Shown: in pieces, positions 8,962 to 18,868 of the stretch
Numbering within the stretch: position 1 is the stretch's first letter
How the letters are laid out: every line of letters begins with the position of its first letter
DNA from: Synechococcus sp. AG-683-C23
GTDB taxonomy: Bacteria; Cyanobacteriota; Cyanobacteriia; PCC-6307; Cyanobiaceae
Length of the DNA stretch: 50,883 nucleotides
Assembly (NCBI GenBank): GCA_003208835.1
Contig: QCVD01000016.1
Coordinates: forward strand, 1 to 50,883
Direction of reading: 5' to 3'
The notes under the pieces: generated by a model
Seen by the model: the letters and a program-made list of their open reading frames with translations, nothing else
What the model was told of the DNA's origin: nothing
Databases searched by the model: none
Position numbers and translations under genes: made by a program

Positions 8962-10249
8962 TTCCTCCCAGGCCCCCGAGCCTCGGAGTAAAAGCACAAG
9001 GCCGCGGGCGATCCGCCGTCTTGTGATTTGGTACCGGCGGAACACCGCCGTGACCACAATTGTTGATAGTGCGGCAAGCTCAGCCTCGGCAGCAGGAACC
9101 GTTGCAGGCAATGTTGTGTCTGGGGCAGGCACCGTTGCCAGCAGTGTTCTTCAGCCCCTCGTCTTTGATCCTCTTCGCCGCCTGCAGGGTGGGAATGATG
9201 AAGACGAGATCAACGACGAAGATCGCCTATGGGTTGCTGTCGATGGGATGGGTGGCGACGATGCCCCCGGACCCATTCTTGAGGGGTGTCTCCAAGCGAT
9301 TGAGCGCCTTCCCTTAAAAATTCGATTGGTTGGCGAGCAGGATCGGATGCGAGCTGCTGCTGCAGACCTAGAACTCGAAGTCATTCTGGAGCGAGCTCAA
9401 GCATCAGGTCACTTGGAGTTAGTGCCGAGCGGCCCCTCCATCGGCATGGATGACGAAGCGACGGCCGTTCGCCGAAAACGCGATGCAAGCATCAATGTGG
9501 CGATGGACCTGGTGAAAAAAGGTCGTGCCACTGCCGTTTACTCGGCGGGCAATTCCGGAGCTGTGATGGCCTCTGCGATCTTCCGTCTTGGACGACTCAA
9601 AGGAATCGACCGGCCTGCTATTGGTGCCTTGTTTCCCACCAAGGACCCAGGACAGCCGGTGCTTGTGCTCGATGTGGGGGCCAACATGGATTGCAAACCC
9701 ACATATCTTCATCAGTTCGCCCTGCTCGGAAACATTTACAGCCGAGATGTCCTTCAGGTGGAACAGCCAAGGGTTGGTCTGCTCAACATCGGAGAAGAAG
9801 AATGCAAGGGGAACGAGCTCTCCTTAAAAACCTACGAACTACTTAAAGGGGAATCCAGGCTCCACTTCGCTGGCAATTGTGAAGGCCGCGATGTGTTGTC
9901 GGGCGACTTTGACGTGGTGGTTTGCGATGGATTCACCGGCAATGTTCTCTTGAAATTCCTGGAGTCGGTAGGCAGCGTTTTGCTCGGAGTGCTGCGGGCA
10001 GAACTTCCTCGAGGACGGCGGGGCAAGGTGGGCTCAGCATTTCTAATCAGCAACCTCAAACGCATCAAAAAACGCCTTGATCACGCCGAGCATGGCGGCG
10101 CCCTTCTGCTGGGAGTGAACGGGATCGCCGTGATCGGACACGGCAGCAGCAAAGCTCTTTCCGTAGTGAGTGCCCTACGCATCGCGCATTCCGCCGCAAG
10201 CCATGGCGTAATGGACGATCTCAATGCATTGCAGAGCGGCTGTGATTGA
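8942..10249 (+). CDS. plsX: Phosphate acyltransferase PlsX, N-terminally extended
   Basis: PlsX makes acyl-phosphate from acyl-ACP, the first step of phosphatidic acid synthesis, on the inner face of the membrane. The catalytic core starts at about residue 97 (VAVDGMGGDDAPGPI) and includes SGNSGAVMASA and FDVVVCDGFTGNVLLK. At 435 residues it is about 95 longer than usual: residues 1-95 hold a basic stretch (RPRAIRRLVIWYRR), an Ala/Gly/Val/Ser-rich stretch (about 36-70), then VFDPLRRLQGG and an acidic linker. Start TTG 8942 overlaps rpaB by 20 bases; a later GTG near 9023 is possible. It overlaps fabH by 4 bp. Confidence 0.92.
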   Translation: MLPKDPDSSQAPEPRSKSTRPRAIRRLVIWYRRNTAVTTIVDSAASSASAAGTVAGNVVSGAGTVASSVLQPLVFDPLRRLQGGNDEDEINDEDRLWVAVDGMGGDDAPGPILEGCLQAIERLPLKIRLVGEQDRMRAAAADLELEVILERAQASGHLELVPSGPSIGMDDEATAVRRKRDASINVAMDLVKKGRATAVYSAGNSGAVMASAIFRLGRLKGIDRPAIGALFPTKDPGQPVLVLDVGANMDCKPTYLHQFALLGNIYSRDVLQVEQPRVGLLNIGEEECKGNELSLKTYELLKGESRLHFAGNCEGRDVLSGDFDVVVCDGFTGNVLLKFLESVGSVLLGVLRAELPRGRRGKVGSAFLISNLKRIKKRLDHAEHGGALLLGVNGIAVIGHGSSKALSVVSALRIAHSAASHGVMDDLNALQSGCD

Positions 10250-11295
10250 CTGACGCCACCTTGGATTCCACCGCTTTGGTCGAGCCGCTCCACAACACCA
10301 GAGGTGTGTTGCTCCGGGGATGCGGGAGTGCCACGCCAACCCGATCGATCAGCAATGACGAATTGGGCAAACGCGTGGACACCAATGATGCGTGGATCCG
10401 CAGCCGAACTGGCATTGCCGCCCGTCGGGTGGTGGGCGCCGATGAGTCCTTGGCAGAGCTGAGTGGTTTAGCGGCAGAGCGAGCCCTGGAGATGGCGGGC
10501 TGGCAAGCGGACAGCCTCGACTTGATCGTGCTGGCCACCTCGACACCGGACGATCTTTTCGGTTCCGCACCGCGTCTTCAAGCCCGCATTGGAGCCGTTA
10601 ATGCCGTGGCTTTTGATCTCACCGCTGCCTGCAGTGGATTTCTCTTTGGCCTCGTTACCGCTGCTCAGTACATCCGCAGCGGTGCCATGCGCCGCATCTT
10701 GGTGGTCGGTGCCGATCAACTCAGCCGCTGGGTGGACTGGGATGACCGTCGTTCCTGTGTGCTCTTCGGGGATGCTGCCGGAGCCGTCGTGATAGAGGCA
10801 TCTGACGACGGCAACGATGACCTTGAAGGATTTCTATTGCGATCAGACGGAAGTCGTGGAGGAGTCTTACAACTCCCACAGGTGACTGAACGATGCGAAC
10901 TAATCGGAGATGCGAGTCATCAACGCGGAGGGTTTGAACCGATCCAAATGAACGGCCAAGAGGTCTACAAATTCGCTGTTCGAGAAGTCCCTGCAATCCT
11001 GGCGTCCCTGCTCAACAGCACTGGGACAAGCCCAGACAGTCTCGACTGGTTGTTGTTGCATCAAGCCAACCAACGCATCCTTGATGCCGTCGCAGAGCGG
11101 TTCAAAATTCCAACCGAACGCGTACTCAGCAACCTCGCCTTCTACGGCAACACTTCTGCTGCAACGATTCCACTGATGCTGGATGAGGCTGTACGCGATG
11201 GCCGCATCCAACCGGGGCACCGAATCGCCAGCAGTGGCTTCGGTGCAGGGCTGAGTTGGGGAGCAGCGCTTCTGCGATGGAGAGGGCCCGCTTAA
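10246..11295 (+). CDS. fabH: 3-oxoacyl-ACP synthase III
   Basis: A 349-residue beta-ketoacyl-ACP synthase III, which condenses acetyl-CoA with malonyl-ACP to start fatty acid synthesis. The catalytic triad is visible: C129 (TAACSGFLFG), H272 (LLHQANQR) and N302 (YGNTSAATIP). TTG 10246 overlaps the plsX stop as TTGA, and no better start lies in frame near the conserved region. A short N-terminal extension of about 17 residues precedes the core. It is the second gene of plsX-fabH-fabD-plsC. Confidence 0.95.
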   Translation: MTDATLDSTALVEPLHNTRGVLLRGCGSATPTRSISNDELGKRVDTNDAWIRSRTGIAARRVVGADESLAELSGLAAERALEMAGWQADSLDLIVLATSTPDDLFGSAPRLQARIGAVNAVAFDLTAACSGFLFGLVTAAQYIRSGAMRRILVVGADQLSRWVDWDDRRSCVLFGDAAGAVVIEASDDGNDDLEGFLLRSDGSRGGVLQLPQVTERCELIGDASHQRGGFEPIQMNGQEVYKFAVREVPAILASLLNSTGTSPDSLDWLLLHQANQRILDAVAERFKIPTERVLSNLAFYGNTSAATIPLMLDEAVRDGRIQPGHRIASSGFGAGLSWGAALLRWRGPA

Positions 11296-11323
11296 TCTCC
11301 CTCTCTATCTGCGTTGATCAACG

Positions 11324-12220
11324 ATGGCAATCGCCTGGGTGTTCCCTGGTCAGGGCTCGCAGAAAGTGGGCATGGCGGATCCCCTTCTCAATCTGAGCGG
11401 AGCCCATGAACGGTTCAGCCAGGCTTCAGAGGTGCTCGGGCGCGATCTACTCGCCATCTGTCAGGGAGAAAGTGGCCGCGGGGATGGTCCAGATGACCTC
11501 AACGACACCAGGAATACCCAACCGGCACTGTTTGTCATCGAGTCCCTTTTGGTCGATAACTTGATCCAGCAGGGCAGAGACGCCTCTTTAGTGGCCGGTC
11601 ACAGCCTGGGAGAACTCGTCGCCCTCTATGCAGCAGGGGCCTTCAACTTGGACACAGGCCTGCAGCTCATGAAAGTGCGTTCCGAGCTCATGGCTGGAGC
11701 AGGCGGAGGCGCCATGACCGCGGTGATTGGTTTTGACCGCAGCCAGCTCGAGGAGCTTGTTGGGGCGACGGACGGTGTGAGCATCGCGAATGACAACAGC
11801 GATTCCCAGGTGGTGATTTCTGGTCTTCCAAATGCGGTTGCCGCGGTAAGCGATCAACTCACCTGCAAACGCGCCATCCCCCTCGCCGTGTCGGGAGCCT
11901 TCCACTCGCCATTCATGGCAGAGGCAGCCCATCAATTCTCAGACACCCTCGATGCCATGGCCTTCCATGACACCCGCATCCCGGTGTTGAGCAACTGCGA
12001 CCCCAGTGCCAACAGCACAGGAGAACATCTGAAAGAACGGCTCAAACAACAGATGACCCAAGGTGTGCGCTGGCGAGAAACAATGGCAGCCATGACCGCC
12101 CAGGGCGTCGACACCCTGGTGGAAATTGGCCCTGGCAACGTGCTCAGCGGACTCGCGAAACGCAGCATGAAAGGCATCACCACAACACAAATCAGTTCAT
12201 CGGGTGATCTCGGCCAATGA
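11324..12220 (+). CDS. fabD: Malonyl-CoA:ACP transacylase
   Basis: A 298-residue malonyltransferase that loads malonate onto acyl carrier protein. Family motifs are FPGQGSQKVGM at the N-terminus, the nucleophile S94 in GHSLGE, R119 (VRSELM), H194 in GAFHSPFM, and the C-terminal EIGPGNVLSGL. It begins 28 bases after fabH and its TGA overlaps the plsC ATG as ATGA, so translational coupling is likely. Confidence 0.96.
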   Translation: MAIAWVFPGQGSQKVGMADPLLNLSGAHERFSQASEVLGRDLLAICQGESGRGDGPDDLNDTRNTQPALFVIESLLVDNLIQQGRDASLVAGHSLGELVALYAAGAFNLDTGLQLMKVRSELMAGAGGGAMTAVIGFDRSQLEELVGATDGVSIANDNSDSQVVISGLPNAVAAVSDQLTCKRAIPLAVSGAFHSPFMAEAAHQFSDTLDAMAFHDTRIPVLSNCDPSANSTGEHLKERLKQQMTQGVRWRETMAAMTAQGVDTLVEIGPGNVLSGLAKRSMKGITTTQISSSGDLGQ

Positions 12221-12876
12221 GCAACAGATCCCAGATCATTTCCATCTCACCGACGCCAAGCCTCACCTATCGGCTGGTAAGCAGCTTCTTGGTCTTCCCC
12301 ATTTTTCGGGGCCTCTTCCGGGGGTCAACCCAAGGCAATGCAAACGTTCCCAAACAGGGTGCGCTCGTGGTGGCAGCCAACCATGGCTCCCATCTTGATC
12401 CGCCAATCCTTGGGCATGCCCTAGGGCGCCCCGTGGCATTTATGGCCAAAGCTGAATTGTTCGATGTGCCGTTGCTGGGACGGCTGATTCGAGCTCTCGG
12501 GGCTTACCCCGTCCGCAGGGGTGCCAGCGACAGGGATGCCATTCGCACCGCGACGGCCACGCTCGAGGCCGGCTGGGCGACGGGGGTGTTTCTTGACGGC
12601 ACTCGACAGGCCGATGGACGGGTGAACGCCCCGTTACCCGGGGCCGCATTACTCGCTGCACGCAGCGGAGCACCACTCCTGCCGGTCGCAATCCTCAATA
12701 GCCATCGTGCCCTTGGCAGCCGTCAGTTTTGGCCGCGCCTCGTCCCGATTCAGTTGCGGATCGGCATTCCAATTCCACCTCCAGCCAGCCGACGTCGTGC
12801 TGATCTCGACGCAACGACCGCTCTTCTGCAAAACAGCATCAACGCACTTCTGGACCAAGGTTTGCAGCATCCCTGA
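12217..12876 (+). CDS. plsC: 1-acyl-glycerol-3-phosphate acyltransferase
   Basis: A 219-residue PlsC-family acyltransferase, adding the second acyl chain to make phosphatidic acid. The catalytic NHx4D motif is N55-H56 to D61 (NHGSHLD), followed by FMAKAELFDVPLLGRLIRALGAYPVRRG, typical of the family, and a VFLDGTR block in the position of the FPEGTR substrate motif. A hydrophobic N-terminal segment (about 18-30) may bind membrane. Its last 38 bases overlap the convergent DUF218 gene. Confidence 0.92.
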   Translation: MSNRSQIISISPTPSLTYRLVSSFLVFPIFRGLFRGSTQGNANVPKQGALVVAANHGSHLDPPILGHALGRPVAFMAKAELFDVPLLGRLIRALGAYPVRRGASDRDAIRTATATLEAGWATGVFLDGTRQADGRVNAPLPGAALLAARSGAPLLPVAILNSHRALGSRQFWPRLVPIQLRIGIPIPPPASRRRADLDATTALLQNSINALLDQGLQHP

Positions 12877-13414
12877 GATCACGTCCAGTGATCACCCAAG
12901 CCATCGCTCGGAGCCAATCACTGATCTGTTTCAAACGACCCTCCTGCTCGCACTCGGGGAAACAAGCCACCGGGACTCCAGTGAGATGAATCCCCCGACT
13001 ACCGGCGACCACCTGACCCACCGCCATCGAACGGGCCAGATGGTCTTCGCTCGTGACGAGCAGCACATGTTGAATGCCATCGCTCTGAAGCTCATCGACC
13101 AGAGACGTGAAATTGCTGAGGGTGTCGTGAGCGCGGTAATCGAGGGTGACCCGCTCGGGATTCAAGCGCTCCTCCTGCAACAGCCAGGTGGCATATTCCC
13201 GATTGCTGCCTCCACTCACCAACAAGGGCAAATTCAACTGGCGCGCCAATCGCGCACCAATCCGCTCTCGATCCACATCACCGCCCAACACCAACACCAA
13301 CTGAGGTGCGCTTCGACTTAGCAAAGCTCGGCGGTATGGGGCCATCGGCCCAGGACCAAACAACCAGACCGTTAAGGCAACGCCCAGGAGCATGCCTGTC
13401 TTTAGGCCAGCCAT
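12839..13414 (-). CDS. DUF218 / YdcF-like membrane-anchored protein
   Basis: A 191-residue protein with one N-terminal membrane segment (about 5-20, TGMLLGVALTVWLFG) and a DUF218 (YdcF/SanA/ElyC-like) domain: LVLVLGGDVDRERIGARLA, LLVSGGSNREYATWLL, the acidic DYRAHDTLSNF block and LLVTSEDHLARS. The domain faces the periplasm or lumen in related proteins, some of which affect envelope integrity; the biochemical role is unknown. I chose ATG 13414 because it puts the membrane segment at the N-terminus. It lies 5 bases after tsaB and overlaps plsC convergently. Confidence 0.85.
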   Translation of the reverse strand: MAGLKTGMLLGVALTVWLFGPGPMAPYRRALLSRSAPQLVLVLGGDVDRERIGARLARQLNLPLLVSGGSNREYATWLLQEERLNPERVTLDYRAHDTLSNFTSLVDELQSDGIQHVLLVTSEDHLARSMAVGQVVAGSRGIHLTGVPVACFPECEQEGRLKQISDWLRAMAWVITGRDLRDAANLGPEVR

Positions 13415-13419
13415 CACAC

Positions 13420-14037
13420 TTAGCCTACGGGTGACGTGGGATAAATCGGCAAGACCTCCGACCATGGCATCGCCTGACCGGCCAAATAGCCACGACGCAA
13501 GAGTTCCAATAAGCGCCAAACATCCGCCCTCACGTCCTCCGCCGCCTCAACGGTGGGGCTCACCGAACGTCCCTTTGCCAGCAGATGGGGCTCCTCCAAT
13601 TCGTTGACGTCATCGCCGTCTAAGCAATAACAACCGGCAACCAAGCCTCGACGCGGCAACTCCCGAGCGATCCAGAACGGCTGACCCTGCTGCTCTTCGG
13701 GCAAATGGTTGTGAAGGCGTGACGCCATCAACGCAAAGCTACTGATACCCAAGAGTGGACAGTCCAACTGTTCCGCCAGGGTTCTGGCCATCACCACCGA
13801 CAAACGCGTTCCCGTAAACCCACCAGGTCCGATCGCAACAGCAAGACCATTGAGGTTCTTCCAACGCTCCCGCGGCAACATCGCCGACACACGGGTGATC
13901 AAGGTGTTGGACAAACCACGGCCGTCATCGAACACCTCAACATTTGAGATATCAGAGGAAGATTCAGGATCATGCACCGCTACACCAAAGCGCTCCGTGG
14001 AGCTATGCAACGCCATCAAAAGGGGTGTAGCACTCAT
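13420..14037 (-). CDS. tsaB: tRNA threonylcarbamoyladenosine biosynthesis protein TsaB
   Basis: A 205-residue TsaB (YeaZ) protein, the scaffold partner of TsaD in forming t6A37 on ANN-decoding tRNAs. It starts with LLMALHSSTERFGVAV, the ASKHA-fold N-terminus, and has the family block AVAIGPGGFTGTRLSVVMARTLAEQL. Its ATG overlaps the ycf34 TGA as ATGA, making ycf34-tsaB-DUF218 a probable operon. Confidence 0.92.
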   Translation of the reverse strand: MSATPLLMALHSSTERFGVAVHDPESSSDISNVEVFDDGRGLSNTLITRVSAMLPRERWKNLNGLAVAIGPGGFTGTRLSVVMARTLAEQLDCPLLGISSFALMASRLHNHLPEEQQGQPFWIARELPRRGLVAGCYCLDGDDVNELEEPHLLAKGRSVSPTVEAAEDVRADVWRLLELLRRGYLAGQAMPWSEVLPIYPTSPVG

Positions 14038-14285
14038 GTAGGAACTGCCTCACCGGGGCGTAGGCGCTGCCAACGACCGACTTCAGCCTCAAAGCTGTCG
14101 CAAGCCCTGACATCCCATTCCACCCCCACCTGACCATCGGGTAAATCCATCACAGAAATATGAATTTTGGGAGCTTTCGGTTCCAGGTCTGGCTCAGCCG
14201 AAAGATGGACAACGCCATGCTGACGCTCGACTGCGTGATAGGCCTGACAACGGTCGACCCAGCGGCAATCCACGCAGATGCACAT
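14034..14285 (-). CDS. ycf34: Ycf34 iron-sulfur protein
   Basis: An 83-residue protein matching Ycf34, found in cyanobacteria and red-lineage plastids. The N-terminus MCICVDCRWVDRC gives four cysteines (C2, C4, C7, C13); the Synechocystis homologue was reported to bind an Fe-S cluster and influence electron-transport gene expression. The C-terminal part (HISVMDLPDGQVGVEWDVRACDSF) is conserved. ATG 14285 is the only start consistent with the family. It is divergent from the CCA-adding enzyme, only 31 bases between start codons. Confidence 0.92.
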   Translation of the reverse strand: MCICVDCRWVDRCQAYHAVERQHGVVHLSAEPDLEPKAPKIHISVMDLPDGQVGVEWDVRACDSFEAEVGRWQRLRPGEAVPT

Positions 14286-14316
14286 GCCTCCCGATGTCGG
14301 CAGAGCTTCCATTCTG

Positions 14317-15513
14317 ATGGCTAACGCTGCTCCCCACGAGCAGGCACAGCTCCTGCTGAAACAGATCAATCCAGAAAGCTGGCCGATCTGCATCGACCAG
14401 CTCCCGGAAGGCACAGCTCTTGTGGGAGGTGCTGTGCGTGATGCATTCCTGGGCCGACACAGCCAACACCCCGATCTTGATCTTGTGGTGCCCAGCGATG
14501 CTCTACGCCACACCGCTCGCCTCGCAAAGACTTTCGGGGGCAAGCGAGTGGTGCTGGATGAGCAGAGGGACATCGCCCGTCTCGTTCTCAAAGGATGGAC
14601 CATCGATTTGGCCCGACAGGAGGGGCACTGCCTTGAAGAAGACCTCTGGAGACGTGATTACAGCCTCAATGCCATAGCCCTTCCACTCCGCCCATTGGCC
14701 CCCCTATGCGATCCGACGGGGGGCATAGACGATCTCAAGCGGGGACGATTACGCGCTGTGCGCGAACAGAACCTCATCGACGACCCACTACGCCTGCTGC
14801 GTGGCCTGCGTTTACTCGCGGAGATCCCGCTAGTGCTCGATACCGAAACAGGGGAGTGGATCCAGCGACATCGCCAAGCCCTAGTGGAGTCAGCCCCGGA
14901 ACGCATCCTGGCTGAACTCCAACGGTTGGTGAAAGGCACCCATGCAGATCACTCCCTTGATCTCCTGAAGCGTTGGCAATTGCTCCAACCATGGGGCACA
15001 ACACCACAAACCCTTTCCAAACACGACACAACCCTTCTGCGCGCCGCAGAGGTCGCTGTCGCGCTCCCCTTGGCACGGCTTACAAACCTGATCAGTGACG
15101 ACGGACTCAAGCGGCTCAAGGCCAGCAAAGTGCTGCAACAGCGCTGTGCACGACTGCGCCATTGGATCCTCCAAGCCAAACAACAACCTGAGGCACTACC
15201 AGAACAGGAACGACTCCAACTGCATCTGGAGCTCGAAGCCGATCTTGCAGCCTTGATCCTTGGTTTGCCGATGGAGCTTCAGCCGCAGTGGCTGAAACGC
15301 TGGCGGGATCCCAACGATCGCTTGTTTCACCCGACCATGCCCCTCGATGGAGGCAGCCTTCAAAGGGAACTGGGGCTTTCAGCGGGACCAACCATGGGCA
15401 AAGTGCTCGCCCAACTTCGCCTGGAGCAAGCCTTTGGACGGATCCAGAATCGCGATGAAGCAGTTCAAACTGCCCGCCGCCTGTGTGCCGAAGTTGAACC
15501 GGTCTGTGATTAA
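14317..15513 (+). CDS. tRNA nucleotidyltransferase (CCA-adding or A-adding, class II)
   Basis: A 398-residue class II nucleotidyltransferase. The head domain carries LVGGAVRDAFLG and the metal-binding D53-L-D55, followed by the RRDYSLNA motif at 112-119. The region DPLRLLRGLRLLAEI is motif C/E-like RNA-binding helix. It adds CCA, or only A in organisms that split the activity, to tRNA 3' ends; which one cannot be decided here. tRNA-Asn in this window lacks an encoded CCA. I chose ATG 14317 over upstream starts because those overlap ycf34. Confidence 0.92.
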   Translation: MANAAPHEQAQLLLKQINPESWPICIDQLPEGTALVGGAVRDAFLGRHSQHPDLDLVVPSDALRHTARLAKTFGGKRVVLDEQRDIARLVLKGWTIDLARQEGHCLEEDLWRRDYSLNAIALPLRPLAPLCDPTGGIDDLKRGRLRAVREQNLIDDPLRLLRGLRLLAEIPLVLDTETGEWIQRHRQALVESAPERILAELQRLVKGTHADHSLDLLKRWQLLQPWGTTPQTLSKHDTTLLRAAEVAVALPLARLTNLISDDGLKRLKASKVLQQRCARLRHWILQAKQQPEALPEQERLQLHLELEADLAALILGLPMELQPQWLKRWRDPNDRLFHPTMPLDGGSLQRELGLSAGPTMGKVLAQLRLEQAFGRIQNRDEAVQTARRLCAEVEPVCD

Positions 15514-15568
15514 CTTTGGAAGTGTCAATGATGACTATCAGACACCGACAGATCGCCTCTCCTCCTCC

Positions 15569-16006
15569 ATGAGCATTCGCCTGTACATCGGCAATTTGCC
15601 GCAAACCTTCGAAGAAAAGGAGCTTGCGGCTCTGCTGAAAGGAATTGGGGATGGGATCCGGTTTAAGTCGGTGCTCGATCGAGATACAGGAAGCTGCCGT
15701 GGTTTTGGCTTCGCCAACGTTGACGACCCCAAGGTTGCCGATGCGGTGATCGAACAACTGAATGGCAAAGATTTCGGCGGCAGCACCCTTCGTGTTGAGC
15801 GATCCGAACGGCGCGAATCTGGTGGCAACAATCGCCGTGGAGGAGCCCCGGCACCCATGGGCGCGGGCCAACCTCAAGTTGCACGAAAAACGGTGAACAA
15901 GGTGGTGCACAGCGATGCACCTGGTGAAGGCGCACCCGACCCACGCTGGGCTGGAGAGCTCTCCAAATTGAAAGATTTGCTCGGCAACCAAAAGACCGCC
16001 GTCTAA
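15569..16006 (+). CDS. RRM-type RNA-binding protein
   Basis: A 145-residue protein with one RNA recognition motif: RNP2 LYIGNL (5-10) and RNP1 RGFGFANV (44-51), followed by a low-complexity Gly/Arg/Asn-rich tail (SGGNNRRGG) and a C-terminal segment DPRWAGELSKLKDLL. This is the small cyanobacterial Rbp layout, associated with mRNA binding and often cold response. ATG 15569 puts RNP2 at residue 5, as in relatives. It begins 55 bases after the CCA gene and ends just before a strong terminator. Confidence 0.93.
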   Translation: MSIRLYIGNLPQTFEEKELAALLKGIGDGIRFKSVLDRDTGSCRGFGFANVDDPKVADAVIEQLNGKDFGGSTLRVERSERRESGGNNRRGGAPAPMGAGQPQVARKTVNKVVHSDAPGEGAPDPRWAGELSKLKDLLGNQKTAV

Positions 16007-16042
16007 ACCAGCCGGCTAAATCACGCGAATTCGCATTTATTT

Positions 16043-16078
16043 ATCCTGTCAGGGGCCATCCCTGTCAGGATTTTTTAT
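16043..16078. terminator. Terminator between RRM gene and crtB
   Basis: Stem ATCCTGTCAGGG (16043-16054), 5-nt loop, stem CCCTGTCAGGAT (16060-16071), pairing at 11 of 12 positions with one T-T mismatch, then TTTTTT (16071-16076). It follows the plus-strand RRM gene by 36 bases. On the minus strand no comparable U-run is clear, so it serves mainly the RRM transcript. Confidence 0.9.
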
Positions 16079-16098
16079 TGGCAAGTTTGCCGCTCGAC

Positions 16099-17013
16099 TT
16101 AGCGGAATTGCGCCAAAGCAAATGAACGGGGCAAATCAAGCAATTTATTCACCTTGCCGACATAGGCACGTCGATTAAAAACGTCATAGTCGATGCGTTC
16201 GATGGCATCCAAAATGCCGCGATACAACCGCAAAGATGTCCACACAGGCCAGCGAGCATCTCCCGAGAGCCAACGCACCCCTGACTCTGAACGCGTGAAC
16301 CATTCTCTTGCCCGTTCCAACTGAAAAGCCATTAATTCACGCCAAGCCTCGTTCAATCGGCCAGCCATCAAATCAGATTCTGAATACCCAAATCGATCCA
16401 AATCTTCTTGAGGAAGATAAATACGACCCCGACCACGATCTTCGCCGACATCACGAAGAATGTTCGTGAGCTGATTAGCAATCCCCAAAGCAACTGCGGC
16501 TTCAGAGGTATCTGGACTGTCACTCCAAGGAGCAGATGTATAAGCCTGGTCCACACCCATCACACCTTGGGTCATCAAGCCCACCGTTCCTGCAACCCGA
16601 TAGCAGTACAACTTCAGATCTTCAAATGTGGGATACCGAGTCCAAGTGAGATCCATGCGTTGGCCCTCAATCATGTCCAGATAGGGCTGAATATCTTGAG
16701 GAAAACGGTCCAGGGTGTCGGCCATTACGGCATCAAGATCATTCGACACATGACCTTTAAAAAGGTTGCGCGTCTGATGCTCCCAATGATCCAAGCGCTC
16801 CGCCAGCTCCTCAACAGAACGAGATTGAGCCTCGGCGCTGTCCATCAATTCATCGGTTCGGCGACACCAGACGTAGATGGCCCATATCGCTCGACGTTTT
16901 TCGAGCGGCAACAACAACGTCCCTAGATAAAACGTTTTTGCCCATTCAGCCGTCTCGCGACGACACGCTTCGAAAGCTCCGTCAAGGTCTGTCGACATGG
17001 ATGCGATTGGCAT
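16099..17013 (-). CDS. crtB: Phytoene synthase
   Basis: A 304-residue phytoene synthase joining two geranylgeranyl diphosphates, the entry step to carotenoids. The two Asp-rich motifs are present: RRTDELMD at 51-58 and the second, DVGED, at 188-192 (NILRDVGEDRGRGRIYLP). ATG 17013 is used; an in-frame ATG at 16998 is an alternative. It follows crtP by 4 bases, the usual cyanobacterial crtP-crtB pair. Base composition is somewhat more AT-rich than its neighbours. Confidence 0.96.
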   Translation of the reverse strand: MPIASMSTDLDGAFEACRRETAEWAKTFYLGTLLLPLEKRRAIWAIYVWCRRTDELMDSAEAQSRSVEELAERLDHWEHQTRNLFKGHVSNDLDAVMADTLDRFPQDIQPYLDMIEGQRMDLTWTRYPTFEDLKLYCYRVAGTVGLMTQGVMGVDQAYTSAPWSDSPDTSEAAVALGIANQLTNILRDVGEDRGRGRIYLPQEDLDRFGYSESDLMAGRLNEAWRELMAFQLERAREWFTRSESGVRWLSGDARWPVWTSLRLYRGILDAIERIDYDVFNRRAYVGKVNKLLDLPRSFALAQFR

Positions 17014-17017
17014 CGCT

Positions 17018-18463
<1,446 letters not shown>

Positions 18464-18520
18464 TTAAGAGGGCTACCTCCCCGACCGCTTCTTAAGCTTG
18501 GCAAACGTCTCCAGTGCGAC

Positions 18521-18868
18521 ATGGCCGACACCCTGCTGAAGTGCACGACACGGCATGTACGCCTGTTCACCGCCCGGGTGGAAAAGGAGGACCTTGTCCT
18601 TAGCGAGAATGAGCTCACCTTGGACCTCGATCCGGACAACGAATTCATCTGGAGTGAACACTGCATTTCTCAGGTGCAGGAACGCTTTAAGCAGCTGGTC
18701 GACGCTGCCGCTGGCGGCGAGCTCAGCGATTACACCCTGCGTCGAATTGGAACTGATTTAGAAGGTTTAATCCGGCAACTCCTTCAACGAGGCGAGCTCA
18801 GCTACAACCCTGATGCTCGCGTTCAAAACTTTTCGATGGGCCTTCCGCGCACACCCGAACTGCTGTGA
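18521..18868 (+). CDS. ndhM: NDH-1 subunit M
   Basis: A 115-residue NdhM, a cyanobacterium/plastid-specific hydrophilic subunit of the NDH-1 complex. The opening [17 protein letters not shown] and the segment [11 protein letters not shown] match the family. Its TGA overlaps the GTG of the DUF3172 gene as GTGA. Confidence 0.94.
   Translation: MADTLLKCTTRHVRLFTARVEKEDLVLSENELTLDLDPDNEFIWSEHCISQVQERFKQLVDAAAGGELSDYTLRRIGTDLEGLIRQLLQRGELSYNPDARVQNFSMGLPRTPELL

Noticed and set aside
12707-13321. 204-codon plus frame across plsC end and DUF218
   Set aside because: It shadows two well-supported genes and has no protein-like pattern.
15116-15991. 291-codon minus frame antisense to the CCA and RRM genes
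   Set aside because: Both plus genes have complete family motifs; the antisense product has none.
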